This document shows positions 42,020-52,511 of a stretch of 64,000 bases of DNA, one piece after another. The stretch lies in NCBI GenBank assembly GCA_031553835.1, contig JAVBKX010000016.1, forward strand, positions 1 through 64,000, given 5' to 3'. The translations under genes and the position numbers were made by a program. The notes under the pieces were generated by a model. The model worked only from the letters and a program-made list of their open reading frames with translations, was not told the origin of the DNA and did not search any database. This DNA is from JAVBKX01 sp031553835. GTDB lineage: Bacteria; Bacteroidota; Bacteroidia; Bacteroidales; Azobacteroidaceae. Position 1 is the first letter of the stretch. Each line of letters begins with the position of its first letter.

Positions 42020-44428
42020 CTAATAGCAGATTTTTATCACTTTATTGGGGAGATGTACCAGGTATATTCCCCGGGAAGGCAGTTGAATCTGTACTGTTTC
42101 TCCGTCAACTATTTGTTGTTCGGCCAACCGTCCATCCGGATAAAATAATCTTACCAGGTTTCCTTCCTTTAACTGATCAATATAAAGTATTGAATTATGG
42201 ATAAAATAATGGTTTTCTGTCGGCTCCAGTATCAAATGTTGTGAATTTGTATCGCTAATAAGCGAGGCGAAAATACCTGCGTCGATCAGTTGGCCTCCTA
42301 AGGTTTGAATACATTTGATGGCGATGGTGTTCCATCCTGCATGTAATAGGTTTTTATTAATTTCAGATGCTTGATAATGAGTGATATATCCGTATTTTTT
42401 TGATGCCAGTTGTCCGTTGATATATACCCAGCAATCTTCGTCGTGAAAAAGCAACAAGAACATTTTTTCTATTTTTTCACTGTCAAATTTTTCTATGTAA
42501 AATTGAGTGCGGATATAAATTTGCTCGTTGCCCCAATAGGTATTTTGCAGATTATCTTGAGTACCGAATGGCGCTTTCCCGGTCATCCACTTGCTATCGT
42601 CGTACGAAACATTCATCCAATCAGCTTGATCCGGTTCTTGCATGACATATCGCCACATTTGCCCCGGATTGCCCGGAGTGGAAGGCAAAAGGAAATAAAA
42701 ACGTTCTCTTGGACATGTTTCGTCAAACCATTCAAATCGATCGTCAATAAATTCACTTACAAAATCGATGTATTCATCGTATGTTTCGAAAAGAGCATCT
42801 TCAAACCAAACTTTTCGGTTTAATGAATTCCAACGTTGAAAATTCAATGCTTGTGATTGTTGTAAAAGCGTTGCATTTTCACCTAAATAATTCTGTAAAT
42901 GGAGTTGTAAATTTTCAGTAGTTACTTTTTTCCATATTCTACTCAGAATTTTTTGGGCGGAAGGTGTTTGCATAATTATGCGAAACCAATGTTGCACAAC
43001 GCCGTGGCCGGTATTAAGTGTTTCTGAGAAACGAGGCACCCGTTCGTTGGTCAGAAAGGCTTGGTCGTAGTCCCAAACCGGTCCGAAATATAACTTGTTG
43101 TCATTCCTTTTCTTATAGACAGGAATACACCAATAGGAGTCGCAGTTGCCGGTGAGTTCCGATAATAGATAATATTTTACGGCACTTTCCATATCTATGT
43201 ATTTTTCACAGGCTTCTGTTGTGTTGGAGTAGAGGAGTGATTCCAACTGGTTGATATGGTTTTCAATCCATGCTTTTTGTGCCGGTACGATGATATCGCT
43301 GTCGGGCGATTTGATGGTAAAAGGAACACCTCGGTGAGTACGAAAATACACCGGCTCCTGATCTGCGTAAGCATCTATTTCTAAATGATAACCGCCACTG
43401 ATGTTAGGCAATTGAGTGTCGGAAGCTTTCATTTCGTCAATGTTAATCCGGTTTTTATCGACTTCTATATGATCGCTGACCATGTAGGTGCCGTAATAGA
43501 ATCCATCTAAAACAACGTCGGCAAATGTGCAGGAAGGAGTAAACTCAAAACCAAGGAATTTACTGATTTCGAAAGCCAATCCATTCCTGAGAAATGTTTT
43601 ATCGACCGCACAGGCTATCAATGTCCAGTTTTTAGCATTGGCAGGAAGTCCCAAAAAATGCTGTTTTTCATTGAATTTGATACGGAACGATTTTTTTTCC
43701 ATAAAATCCCAGGTTGAATTTCCACGCCCACGGACCGAAGCCCCATATTCTTTTACTGAAATTCCGTCAGATACAATGACTTGCGAAATAGCATAATTTT
43801 GTTTTGTAACAAAATCGAAAGCTCCTTTGGTTTCAAGGTATATTGTTGGCAAATTGGTAAGTTGTCCATAATTGATAACTTGTTGATTTTCTTCAGTATA
43901 AAATTCTAATTCAGCTAAATTGCAATTTGTGTTGGGAGCAAGACATCGTACAAATCGAAATTGTTGACCGGATGGAATATCATACGTTGTATATCGATCG
44001 GCTTCCGGAGTTGCAGTAACGGTAAACAGATTGACCGGATTAGAAAAATGATTGTTATTTGATCCTTGAAAAATGCATCCTAACATGCGTTCGGGACGAT
44101 CGTTTCTTGGATATACCCTGATTTTTCGGATTATATACCGGCCTTCTAAGTCAAGACCGACCCATCCGTTTTTTTCTAACGCTTTGAATGTCGTCCATTC
44201 ATTAGTGTCGAAGGCATTGTAAGCGTGGTTAGTATAGGCTTCTTCCGGTTCCGAAGACAATACTTTTCCCCGCAATTTCTGATACCCTGTTAAATCCTGC
44301 GCCTGTAGTATCGGAAAAAGAAAAGCAGATAATACTATTATCAATAGTCGTTTCCTATTTTGTATGTCGAATTGCCATGGAGAAAATGATTCTGTTGCTA
44401 TACAAAACAATCCTGATCGTTTGTTCAT
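42020..44428 (-). CDS. CotH-kinase-domain protein with discoidin-like and jelly-roll modules
   Basis: This 802-aa exported protein has a hydrophobic leader (LLIIVLSAFLFPILQAQ) after a 26-residue polar extension. About 30-185 resembles an F5/8-type C (discoidin) domain (AFDTNEWTTF, GWVGLDLEGRYIIRKIRVYP). About 195-560 is a CotH domain: VRGRGNSTWDFMEKKSFRIKF, TFLRNGLAFEIS, then GPVWDYDQAF. About 600-735 is a jelly-roll module also present in the GH2 enzyme of this locus. The last 60 residues look like a T9SS sorting domain (GRLAEQQIVDG, GIYLVHLP). CotH proteins are protein kinases in spore formers; the substrate here is unknown. The ATG at 44428 was used, because the earlier start is a TTG. Confidence 0.78.
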   Translation of the reverse strand: MNKRSGLFCIATESFSPWQFDIQNRKRLLIIVLSAFLFPILQAQDLTGYQKLRGKVLSSEPEEAYTNHAYNAFDTNEWTTFKALEKNGWVGLDLEGRYIIRKIRVYPRNDRPERMLGCIFQGSNNNHFSNPVNLFTVTATPEADRYTTYDIPSGQQFRFVRCLAPNTNCNLAELEFYTEENQQVINYGQLTNLPTIYLETKGAFDFVTKQNYAISQVIVSDGISVKEYGASVRGRGNSTWDFMEKKSFRIKFNEKQHFLGLPANAKNWTLIACAVDKTFLRNGLAFEISKFLGFEFTPSCTFADVVLDGFYYGTYMVSDHIEVDKNRINIDEMKASDTQLPNISGGYHLEIDAYADQEPVYFRTHRGVPFTIKSPDSDIIVPAQKAWIENHINQLESLLYSNTTEACEKYIDMESAVKYYLLSELTGNCDSYWCIPVYKKRNDNKLYFGPVWDYDQAFLTNERVPRFSETLNTGHGVVQHWFRIIMQTPSAQKILSRIWKKVTTENLQLHLQNYLGENATLLQQSQALNFQRWNSLNRKVWFEDALFETYDEYIDFVSEFIDDRFEWFDETCPRERFYFLLPSTPGNPGQMWRYVMQEPDQADWMNVSYDDSKWMTGKAPFGTQDNLQNTYWGNEQIYIRTQFYIEKFDSEKIEKMFLLLFHDEDCWVYINGQLASKKYGYITHYQASEINKNLLHAGWNTIAIKCIQTLGGQLIDAGIFASLISDTNSQHLILEPTENHYFIHNSILYIDQLKEGNLVRLFYPDGRLAEQQIVDGETVQIQLPSRGIYLVHLPNKVIKICY

Positions 44429-44451
44429 CGTTTTTGCGTTTATAATTAATC

Positions 44452-47178
44452 TCAAAGTTTAACAAATTTGCGTGTTACATTATTTTTTGATCTGCCGGTT
44501 AACATTAACACATATATCCCTTTGTCAAAAAATGATGTGTTCACAAAACTGGTAGTTCCGGAGATTTTTTGTCTATGCACTTCCTGTCCGTCCACTTTAT
44601 AAATAAATAAGTCGGAAAAATCTTCAATGTCTTGAATGGTCAATTCATCTGAAACCGGGTTAGGAAATGATTTGACATCATTCCCATCGCCGGATATATT
44701 CATATTGGAAGAAGTTTCGTTATTATGGGTTGTTACGCTGAAATTATCGAAACGCGCATGGGCATTGCATACTCGTAGTCCGACTTTTCCGCAGATAAAC
44801 GGACGGGGATCAACATATTCAATTTTTGGTATTTCCATGTCGTCAACGAATACTTTTATATTAGCGCCGGTTACTTCAACTTTCAATGTGTATTTCTTGT
44901 TACTGACGTATGTTCCTGTTTTACTGACCAATTGTTCCCAATTATAGTTGTGTTTTCCGAGTATGACTGCATTAGGGGATAGTGTGACAAAATATCCTTG
45001 CATAAAGTCGGTTCCTAAAGCCGCATTATTTCCCGCTCCTCCTAAAGCCGGATTGTTTACTCTGAAAATAAGACCGGCGTTGAATGCATCGTAATAAGTT
45101 ACATCGACTTGTACGGTATAATCTGTCCAACCGGTATGGCCGATTGTTCGCTTGCCATGACCGTTTATGTCGGCTTTTCCCGATACAATATTCCAGGTTC
45201 CGTCGATATAATTCCAATCATTGCTAAACGTTGCATCAAAAGTATCTGACAGGATTATTTCCGAATCATCCGACTCATCAAACTGCATCTCATAAAAATT
45301 AAAATCTCCATCTATGGTTTCTATTTTCAGCGTTTGAAATCCACCGCTTAATTCTAATCCTTTGACGGTAAATGTGCGCCAGTTGGTTTTGCGGTCTGTG
45401 GATGGCAGTGAGATGATGCCGGTCAGTGCAGTATCTCCTTGCCAAATTCGTATTTTTGTAGCGTCGATGGCAGAATACCGCAGTCCGAGATGATACAATC
45501 CGGTCGTTTTTACATTGACATTGTATTTGTACCATTCTCCACTTTGGTTATTAGTGATTGCATAACCTCCTTCACTGCAGGAAGCAATATCTACATTGTC
45601 ATTCCGGATATATTTTCCGCCGGAGTTTCCTTCTGTTTGGTCATGATAGGCAATTCCTTTTCCTCCGGTATTATAATGTACAGCAGCGATGGTGCCGGGA
45701 ATTGGTTTGTACATGTCAAAAATTCCGGAACCATTGATTTGGTTATTGAATGCAATATATCCGAAAGTAGCCTGGCACAGATTAGTTGTATAACCTATTT
45801 TTCCTCCCTTTAAATTGTTGGTAATGGTAGATTTCTGCATGCCATCAAGAAAGAATTTGTAAATAGCTCCCGATTTCTCAATGCGTAAATGATGCCAAAC
45901 GTCCGGATTGTAACCGGCCGGAAGTGTGCAATATTGAGCTGTCTCCCAGTTGTTGTTTATTTTGAAATTTATTTCTAATCGGTTAGACGAACGATGCCAA
46001 ACAACTGTCCCGTAATTGGCGTTGTCTGAATAACCGAAAATGGCTCCAAAACGGGCGTTTTCGTTATTGCTATGTTCTCCTTTTATCGTAAATTCAGCAA
46101 TGTAATTAGAGTCTGTAGATTGGTTAAGAAGTGCTTTATATGTAGTGTCGTCATCATCATTCGATAAATTTTGAACCAGCATTTCTCTGTTTTTGATTGT
46201 CCAGTTGCCTCCATCGGGAATCAACCAATTGGCACCGATTTCGTCCCGTTCGAAAAAATCGGACATCTCCGCTTGTTGAAAAGTTTGTTGTGCCCAGTTA
46301 GTTGGGCCTAACAATAACAGTTTGGTGCCATTCCATGCAATCCGGTCGAAATTAAGACGGCGGTATGGGCCAACGCCATAGTCTCCGGCAAGATTATGAT
46401 AAGTGTAGTAATATGTATCCAGATCAGGTCCAATGAATGCCGAACCATGTCCTAAACCGACAAAAGATCCTTCGGTTTTAATCAGGATAGGATTTTGAGC
46501 AGATTGAGGGGTGTAAGAACTTATTGGACCGGTTGAGTTTTGAGCGTAATCAATCCGGTAGCCTTTACTTATTACATGGTTTCCTGTGTAGATTACATAA
46601 TAAACGCCATTCCTTTTTATGACTGTAGGTCCTTCTGTCCAGTCATTTTTCATACATGCATTCAGATTAATATCGGCTCCTATGGTGGTGGGTGTAGGCA
46701 TGGTACATCCCAATATGCCATCATGACTTGCATGGTAAAAATACCACTTCCCGTCATCTTCGATAAATACCGAGCCATCAATGCTTTTTCCTATATTTTC
46801 GGTAGCCACTTTAAATGGGCCTGTCGGGTTGTTGCTGGTTAAGACATAATGTCCGTTTCCTCCCGGTGATGTGTACATGTAGAATGTTCCGTTCCAATAT
46901 ACTACTTCGGGAGCATACGCAGTTTTGGTAATGGCTTCGGTGGTACAGGTGTAAGGCCCCGACCATGTAATAAAATCTTTTGTTGACCAACATTTGATTC
47001 CGGTCATGTTGTCTCTTGTACTGCAATAAAGAAAATAAGTTCCTCTGTATTTCATAATGTAGGGATCTCCAATTCCGTATAAAGGCCATTCTCCTTTCAG
47101 AGTGAGGGGATTTGTCCACGTTTGTGCAAATGCAACCCCATTTATTAAGACCAGAAACAATACAAGTATTTTTTTCAT
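44452..47178 (-). CDS. Glycoside hydrolase family 43 with CBM6 and T9SS sorting domain
   Basis: This 908-aa secreted enzyme has a signal peptide (KKILVLFLVLINGVAFA). The five-bladed GH43 propeller spans about 25-310: base Asp38 in GIGDPYIM, Asp134 in KSIDGSVF, acid Glu182 in WTEGPTVI. GH43 enzymes are mainly arabinofuranosidases, arabinanases and xylosidases. A LamG-like domain (about 315-490), a CBM6-like domain (about 495-645), a second LamG/DUF1080-like domain (about 650-830, ILGKHNYNW) and a T9SS C-terminal domain (PNPVSDELTI, GIYVLML, KFVKL) follow. The second LamG-like domain matches modules in the GH51 protein. It lies 23 bases upstream of the CotH gene. Confidence 0.9.
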   Translation of the reverse strand: MKKILVLFLVLINGVAFAQTWTNPLTLKGEWPLYGIGDPYIMKYRGTYFLYCSTRDNMTGIKCWSTKDFITWSGPYTCTTEAITKTAYAPEVVYWNGTFYMYTSPGGNGHYVLTSNNPTGPFKVATENIGKSIDGSVFIEDDGKWYFYHASHDGILGCTMPTPTTIGADINLNACMKNDWTEGPTVIKRNGVYYVIYTGNHVISKGYRIDYAQNSTGPISSYTPQSAQNPILIKTEGSFVGLGHGSAFIGPDLDTYYYTYHNLAGDYGVGPYRRLNFDRIAWNGTKLLLLGPTNWAQQTFQQAEMSDFFERDEIGANWLIPDGGNWTIKNREMLVQNLSNDDDDTTYKALLNQSTDSNYIAEFTIKGEHSNNENARFGAIFGYSDNANYGTVVWHRSSNRLEINFKINNNWETAQYCTLPAGYNPDVWHHLRIEKSGAIYKFFLDGMQKSTITNNLKGGKIGYTTNLCQATFGYIAFNNQINGSGIFDMYKPIPGTIAAVHYNTGGKGIAYHDQTEGNSGGKYIRNDNVDIASCSEGGYAITNNQSGEWYKYNVNVKTTGLYHLGLRYSAIDATKIRIWQGDTALTGIISLPSTDRKTNWRTFTVKGLELSGGFQTLKIETIDGDFNFYEMQFDESDDSEIILSDTFDATFSNDWNYIDGTWNIVSGKADINGHGKRTIGHTGWTDYTVQVDVTYYDAFNAGLIFRVNNPALGGAGNNAALGTDFMQGYFVTLSPNAVILGKHNYNWEQLVSKTGTYVSNKKYTLKVEVTGANIKVFVDDMEIPKIEYVDPRPFICGKVGLRVCNAHARFDNFSVTTHNNETSSNMNISGDGNDVKSFPNPVSDELTIQDIEDFSDLFIYKVDGQEVHRQKISGTTSFVNTSFFDKGIYVLMLTGRSKNNVTRKFVKL

Positions 47179-47244
47179 TGTTGTTTAATTTTAATTGAAA
47201 AACATAGGCGATAATCGCTCTGTTTGTTTTTCATGAATAAAGAT

Positions 47245-47279
47245 AAGCAAACCGGTGGATTTTTGCCACCGGTTTGCTT
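47245..47279 (-). terminator. Strong stem-loop downstream of the carbohydrate-binding protein gene
   Basis: AAGCAAACCGGTGG (47245-47258) pairs perfectly with 47266-47279 around a 7-base loop, 30 bases beyond the stop at 47309. On the minus strand it is followed by TATCTTTATT rather than a clean T run, so it may be a terminator, an attenuator or an mRNA-end stabiliser. Confidence 0.7.
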
Positions 47280-47308
47280 GAATGTAGCCTTTAAAGGCTG
47301 GGATTATT

Positions 47309-49993
47309 TTATTTGTTTACAATTTTCACTACTTCAGAAGCAGATTTTACGATGTAAACGCCTTTAGGTAATGTAATATTAGCAGTTGTTTCAACATTTA
47401 ATTGTGCAACACAAGCTCCAGCTAGGTCATAGATTTGGATTGCTGAAGGAGTAAGTGTTTTTACAGTCAATTGTCCGTTAGATGATTGTACTGCCATGTT
47501 CTTCACTACATTTGCACTTGGAGTGTCAAAACCTGATCCGCCGGGAGCATAGGCACCTGTATTGTCAACAGATACATATTCAATCTCAACATCGGTACTT
47601 TGAGTGCCAGTAGATTTTCCGAAGAACAAGAAAGATGTGTTACCATCATAAGGTACATAGGTAGCTTCTTCATAAAGGAATAGGTCATCTAAGTAGAAAC
47701 TCATCCATCCATTAAATTCTGTTAATAATCTAAATGTATGATTGGCTGTTGTAGTACTGAAAGTAACCGATTGACGCGTCCAGTTCATCCATTTGTTGCT
47801 CAGTTCTTGTGACAAAACTTTGATGTTGCCATTCGCTACATGGAACCAACCACGGTCATTCCAACATGAAGTTTTAATCCAAAATACGAAAGTATAAGTT
47901 TTATTGGGTTCAAGTTCTTTCTGGAAGTTGATATTCATGTGATATTTAGAAGGCATTTCTTCGCCTACTTTTGGAAGACCTTCATTTTCTCGTGCTTCTT
48001 CCCAGTTGTCAAAATAGGAGATACGTAATGATTTAGTACCGCTGTGTGCCCAATCATAGACAGCATCATCACGATCACCCCAATAATCACCACCTCGTTT
48101 TTCTTTATCCTGAAGACGTACATAAGTACCCCAAAGATCATTCTGTTCCATTGGGAAATCGCTGTCGTTGCTTGCATTGGTTGAAGCCAAGGCCCAAGTG
48201 TAATTCGTTCCGTCATTATTCTTGGTTACATCTTCAAAATCTCCATTTTGGATCAGATTGGTTTTGCCTGCAATTTGCGCGTCTGCCGGTTCAGTCACTT
48301 CATATAGTGTAAAATCATCAAAGTACTGATTCCACCAATCTCCATGTACTTCAGCATAGGTGTAAAGGTGTAATGTGTGATTGTCAGCAGTTGTTGTGAA
48401 TGTTAAATCAACAGGAATCCATTTGTTAGCTCTTTCGCCTGTACGGTGTCCCCAAATAGGATCTCCTTCTCCAATACGTACCAACAACCAACCAAAGTCG
48501 TTCCATCTAGGATTACGATGCCAAAACACAAAGCGATAAGTTTTGTTTGGCTCTAATTCTACGGTGAAGTCAAAGTTGCGAGTGAAATTTTCATCCTTGT
48601 TGTTCCAGTCTGTGGTAAAACGTACAGATGAAGTTCCACTGTGTGCCCATTCTCCTCCAATTTCGTCATTGGATTGGTCATGTCGTTGAATCCGAACATA
48701 ACCATTCCACATTGGATTATACTCATAAGGAGTATTGTCTGAATTAGACTCTAAATTACTTAATGCCCAAGTATAAGCTGATCCGTCGTTGTTCATCTCA
48801 TGGTTTTCAAAATCTCCATTTTTGATTAGATTGGTGATTCCTACAGGAATAATCGGATCAACAAAACTTTTGGGCGTTAGACCTACTTGCAGACCTAAAT
48901 TTTCCCGGAATACGAAGTCGTCAAAAGCAGAGACGATGAGAGAATTATCACCATTCTTCCATGAAGGAAATTCAAAATGCAACGATTTGGCAATCTGATC
49001 TGCATTTTCGTCGGGAGTGGTTATGGTGTGGCGGTGATAGTTCCAACCAGAATTATTAGCATCAGACCACGAAGCATTTTTACCTCTTTCGTCAGGGCCT
49101 TCTTGAGTTCCAAGTTGGAAATCATAGAATGCACCTATATCACGCCAAGCATGATTAGAATACATAGTCCTGCGTTTTGCGAAGGCAATATCATACTTTG
49201 TGCCGGGTTTGACTGGAATATCCCAAGTTCTTGCCCGCTCAGAGTTATCCGTATTCCCATTTTGTTCATAAAAGAAGTCATTGTCCATTAAGAAAGCATA
49301 CTTTCCATTTTTAACTTCAGCTGGTTTTTCATCAGTTCTGTGCAAGAATCCATTACTTTGAAAATCAGGGAAAAAGTCTGCATTTTCCAAGTCATCTCCA
49401 CCATCTTCAAAACCTCCGTTGGTGATGATGTTGTCGAAATAGAAAGCAGAAAGTGGAAACGTTCCGATTTGTTGTGCATCACGGTAAAGCGTCACAGTAC
49501 CCGAAGGAGCAACAGCTAAACGATAGATGTGGAAACCATCTGCATTGTTCAAGTCTTTTTTTATTACATTCGTTGCAGCTAAAGGATCGGTGGATTCGGC
49601 CAAATAATCTTTGTAAATACCTAAACGAAATCCTCTTCCTTGATTGTCGTAGCCTTGGATATTGAATGCTCCATATTTGGAAGCATCAGTCACCTTTGCT
49701 TTGATTTCAATGGTATAACCCTTGCTTAAATCTAAACCTAAGCCTGTTTTATACCAACCCAATTGTGAAAATTTGTTAGCTTCAGTGGCTTTTAGTTTCA
49801 ACACACCACCTTCAACTGCTTGCGATACAACTGCAGCTTCGGAACTAACCGTCTTGTCCAGTTTCAATTCAGTCCATCCCGCTTCTGCAGGTAAAGTCTC
49901 GGCAGAATAAATCTTTGCCGGCGACTGTGCGATCACTGCACTTCCTGTCAACAGGGCACATGCCAGTACAGAGTAAAATCTCATCTTTTTCAT
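47309..49993 (-). CDS. Secreted multi-CBM protein without recognisable catalytic domain
   Basis: This 894-aa protein has a signal peptide (SVLACALLTGSAVIA). A LamG-like domain (about 25-190) is followed by three CBM4/9 (CenC-like) repeats, each opening with a variant of LIxNGDFE (ITNGGFEDGG, LIKNGDFENH, LIQNGDFEDV) and containing an ELEPNKTYxFVFW strand in the last two. A T9SS-type C-terminal domain (IQIYDLAG, GVYIVKS, VVKIVNK) ends it. No glycosidase motif is visible. The whole layout matches the first 580 residues of the GH2 enzyme two genes upstream in the transcription direction, including the SFLFFGKSTGTQSTDVEI and DNTGAY linker. Probable role: binding or display of glycan at the surface. 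Confidence 0.8.
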   Translation of the reverse strand: MKKMRFYSVLACALLTGSAVIAQSPAKIYSAETLPAEAGWTELKLDKTVSSEAAVVSQAVEGGVLKLKATEANKFSQLGWYKTGLGLDLSKGYTIEIKAKVTDASKYGAFNIQGYDNQGRGFRLGIYKDYLAESTDPLAATNVIKKDLNNADGFHIYRLAVAPSGTVTLYRDAQQIGTFPLSAFYFDNIITNGGFEDGGDDLENADFFPDFQSNGFLHRTDEKPAEVKNGKYAFLMDNDFFYEQNGNTDNSERARTWDIPVKPGTKYDIAFAKRRTMYSNHAWRDIGAFYDFQLGTQEGPDERGKNASWSDANNSGWNYHRHTITTPDENADQIAKSLHFEFPSWKNGDNSLIVSAFDDFVFRENLGLQVGLTPKSFVDPIIPVGITNLIKNGDFENHEMNNDGSAYTWALSNLESNSDNTPYEYNPMWNGYVRIQRHDQSNDEIGGEWAHSGTSSVRFTTDWNNKDENFTRNFDFTVELEPNKTYRFVFWHRNPRWNDFGWLLVRIGEGDPIWGHRTGERANKWIPVDLTFTTTADNHTLHLYTYAEVHGDWWNQYFDDFTLYEVTEPADAQIAGKTNLIQNGDFEDVTKNNDGTNYTWALASTNASNDSDFPMEQNDLWGTYVRLQDKEKRGGDYWGDRDDAVYDWAHSGTKSLRISYFDNWEEARENEGLPKVGEEMPSKYHMNINFQKELEPNKTYTFVFWIKTSCWNDRGWFHVANGNIKVLSQELSNKWMNWTRQSVTFSTTTANHTFRLLTEFNGWMSFYLDDLFLYEEATYVPYDGNTSFLFFGKSTGTQSTDVEIEYVSVDNTGAYAPGGSGFDTPSANVVKNMAVQSSNGQLTVKTLTPSAIQIYDLAGACVAQLNVETTANITLPKGVYIVKSASEVVKIVNK

Positions 49994-50017
49994 GTGTAAA
50001 TAAAATTAATTGTTAAT

Positions 50018-50057
50018 AAAAAAAGCATACCCCATACCATGAAAATACAAGGTATGC
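50018..50057 (-). terminator. Probable terminator of the DUF4965 gene
   Basis: On the minus strand GCATACC (50051-50057) pairs with GGTATGC (50025-50031), with a further GGTATG in between, followed by seven T. It starts about 11 bases after the stop codon at 50068. Confidence 0.65.
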
Positions 50058-50067
50058 CCGTTAATTG

Positions 50068-52449
50068 CTATTTGTTTAATTTTTCTTCCAGTAATTTAAT
50101 ATAATAACCGCCAACTACCGAGCGGGCGCGGAATCCTCTGTGTTCCGGTTTGTCGGTGAATGTCCAGTCAGACATAGGAATGCGGTCTGTGGTTTCGTTC
50201 ATAAACAGGTAAATCGGATCGATGAAACGTTCAAATGTTGTTTTGTCGGGAGCTAAAGTAGCTGTCCAAACAATCCAGTCGGTTTTTGTATAAGGTTCCC
50301 GATTGTCGAGAGGTAAGCCATAGCGATTTTGTTTTGTCAGATAATAGGCGATTTCTGTTTTTGCAACATCAGATGGGAATATATTGAATCCCAAAAGTTT
50401 GTCCCAGACCAAGTTGTATTTCTGGCTCCAGGTGCCGGGTTTGTCAAAAGTGAGACGGTAGTGATCACCATCATTAGCCATTTTCACCCATTCCTGTGCC
50501 ATTTCCCGCGCTTTTCCCGTATAATGCTTTGCAATGTCTTCCTTGCCCAACATTTTGGCCATATATCCATAAGAGGCGACTCCTAATATTGCTTTAATAG
50601 AGAGATTGGTATTGTGAGCAAAATGACCGGCAAAATCATCAGTACACAGTTGATTTTCAGGGTCCAATCCGTTTTCAATCAAATAGTCAGCCCAAATTGT
50701 CAAAACGTCCCAATGTTTTTTAGCATAATCGGCCTTTTTTTCTACTTGAACAACTGCAGCAGTGAGAATCAACATATTTCCACCTTCTTCCACAGGCATG
50801 TCTCCGCCATAAGTTTGCCCATTAGCCAAAGGATAGGTGCCAATATCGTGAGCAGGGAAAGGTTTGTTCCATTTTCCACTTTCGCTGTAATAAAAAATGT
50901 GATTTAACAAGCCTTTGACCAATTCCGGATTATAAAACAGGAATAAAGGAGCGGATGGATAAGTTATATCCACTGTACCGATCGAACCGTTACTGAAATT
51001 TTCTTTTGACAACCAAAGCAGATCTCCATTGGGAGCTTGTGCCAGTTTGTGGGCAGACACTGCCTGACGATAGGCAAGGGCGCATAATTCTGCGTAATTT
51101 ATTCCTCCGGCTTCGGTGGCTTGTTTCATTAAATCGCTATCAAAATGATTACAGGCTGCCATTATTTGTGTATATTCTTTGTCTGCTTTTTGAAATTGGG
51201 AAAATATGGTTTCATTGTTGTTCCGATTCCAATAGGGATGAAGATTTGTTTTAAAATATTGAATCGAATAAATGTCATCATAACCCAACATGATTTTGCC
51301 TGCAGCATTTTTTGTTTTACCAAATGACTTACTGAGAATAAGGTTCTTGTTGGCGGCAGGTGTCCAGTCGTTTTCGGCTGCCATGTAAAAATAACCCCAA
51401 TCGATACGGAGATCATCACCCTGTTTTGCCAAAATAGGTTGTTCTTTATTCCCTGCTTTTACAAAAACTAATCCGTCTTTTTCGAAACTATCTGTAGTAG
51501 CATGTTGATAAGAATCGTTGAGGGCCCAAAGGGGAGATGCTTCAAACAGAAGTTCTACATTATGATCTCGGCCATCAGAGGATGTGATTTCGTAGGAGAT
51601 GTAATTAACGGGACGAGACATTAAATCCAAATCGCTCATCAGGAGCGGCGCTGTAAAAGTCAGTTTCAAATCGACTTTGCCACATTTGAAAGAATAATGA
51701 GTTTGCGTAGCTTGCACACCTACAGATGTTTGTTGTGCCACTTGGTTATAATGTGTTGAATTCCCTTTTTCCATGAATAATCCGAAATCAAGCAGTCCAT
51801 TGGCTGCCGAATTGTTGCAATAGGCGGCAATCAGGTTTTTACCCGGTTTTAATTTTTTTGCGATTTTATCGGATAATTTTAGTCTTGCATTTTTATTACA
51901 GCATTTTGTATTCGCAATTTTTTCACCATTGATGTAGAATTCGGCGTCATCATCATTGGAATATATTAAGTAAAGATTTTTTCCGGACATATTCTCTTTT
52001 ATATCCACAATTCGTCTTACCCAGATGTGCTCGCTTTGCCATTCGGTTTTAGCAGTTGGTTCATGGTGTTTGGCAATGGTGCCGAATGCTCCTTGTCCTT
52101 CTTGCCATGTTGCATCGTTAAAGGAGGGTTTTATCCAATCATCTTCCGGTTTGGAAGTCGTGAATTTACCAGTCCATATTTGGCCTTCCGATGTTGGAAC
52201 AAGGCATTCCAGTTCGATGATTTCTTTACCCATGAAGCGATAGTCTTTTCCGTCCACCCTGATCACTCCGAGTAAAGGAAAATCTTTTCCAGTCCAATGT
52301 TTTATGGTAGTATCATATAAATTGTCCGAAAATGACCAAGCACTGGTATAAGGGTCAATATTAATTAGCGGATAAGCCGGGGGGCGTATTCCGAAAGAGT
52401 TACTCACACTGATGAGGAAGATTACTACTGTTAAAAAATTTCTTTTCAT
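50068..52449 (-). CDS. DUF5127/DUF4965 'glutaminase A'-like secreted protein with inserted jelly-roll
   Basis: This 793-aa protein has a signal peptide (FLTVVIFLISVSNSFG) and starts RPPAYPLINIDPYTSAWS, the usual opening of this family. The C-terminal half (about 430-790) is an (alpha/alpha)6-type domain with ITYPSAPLFLFYNP, GTYPLANGQTYGGDMPVEEGGNML, NTNLSIKAI and GTWSQKYNLVWDKLL. A jelly-roll-like module (about 80-225: FNDATWQEGQGAFGT, IWVRRIVDI, EFYINGE) is inserted near the N-terminus and resembles those of the CotH and GH2 proteins. Fungal glutaminase A gave the family its name, but in glycan loci these proteins are likely glycosidases (inference). There is no T9SS domain; the protein ends in LLEEKLNK. 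Confidence 0.78.
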   Translation of the reverse strand: MKRNFLTVVIFLISVSNSFGIRPPAYPLINIDPYTSAWSFSDNLYDTTIKHWTGKDFPLLGVIRVDGKDYRFMGKEIIELECLVPTSEGQIWTGKFTTSKPEDDWIKPSFNDATWQEGQGAFGTIAKHHEPTAKTEWQSEHIWVRRIVDIKENMSGKNLYLIYSNDDDAEFYINGEKIANTKCCNKNARLKLSDKIAKKLKPGKNLIAAYCNNSAANGLLDFGLFMEKGNSTHYNQVAQQTSVGVQATQTHYSFKCGKVDLKLTFTAPLLMSDLDLMSRPVNYISYEITSSDGRDHNVELLFEASPLWALNDSYQHATTDSFEKDGLVFVKAGNKEQPILAKQGDDLRIDWGYFYMAAENDWTPAANKNLILSKSFGKTKNAAGKIMLGYDDIYSIQYFKTNLHPYWNRNNNETIFSQFQKADKEYTQIMAACNHFDSDLMKQATEAGGINYAELCALAYRQAVSAHKLAQAPNGDLLWLSKENFSNGSIGTVDITYPSAPLFLFYNPELVKGLLNHIFYYSESGKWNKPFPAHDIGTYPLANGQTYGGDMPVEEGGNMLILTAAVVQVEKKADYAKKHWDVLTIWADYLIENGLDPENQLCTDDFAGHFAHNTNLSIKAILGVASYGYMAKMLGKEDIAKHYTGKAREMAQEWVKMANDGDHYRLTFDKPGTWSQKYNLVWDKLLGFNIFPSDVAKTEIAYYLTKQNRYGLPLDNREPYTKTDWIVWTATLAPDKTTFERFIDPIYLFMNETTDRIPMSDWTFTDKPEHRGFRARSVVGGYYIKLLEEKLNK

Positions 52450-52511
52450 ATTTTTTTCATTAATAATTTATTGATTTTTTTGTGATATTATTTTATTTCT
52501 TCAATCATTTT

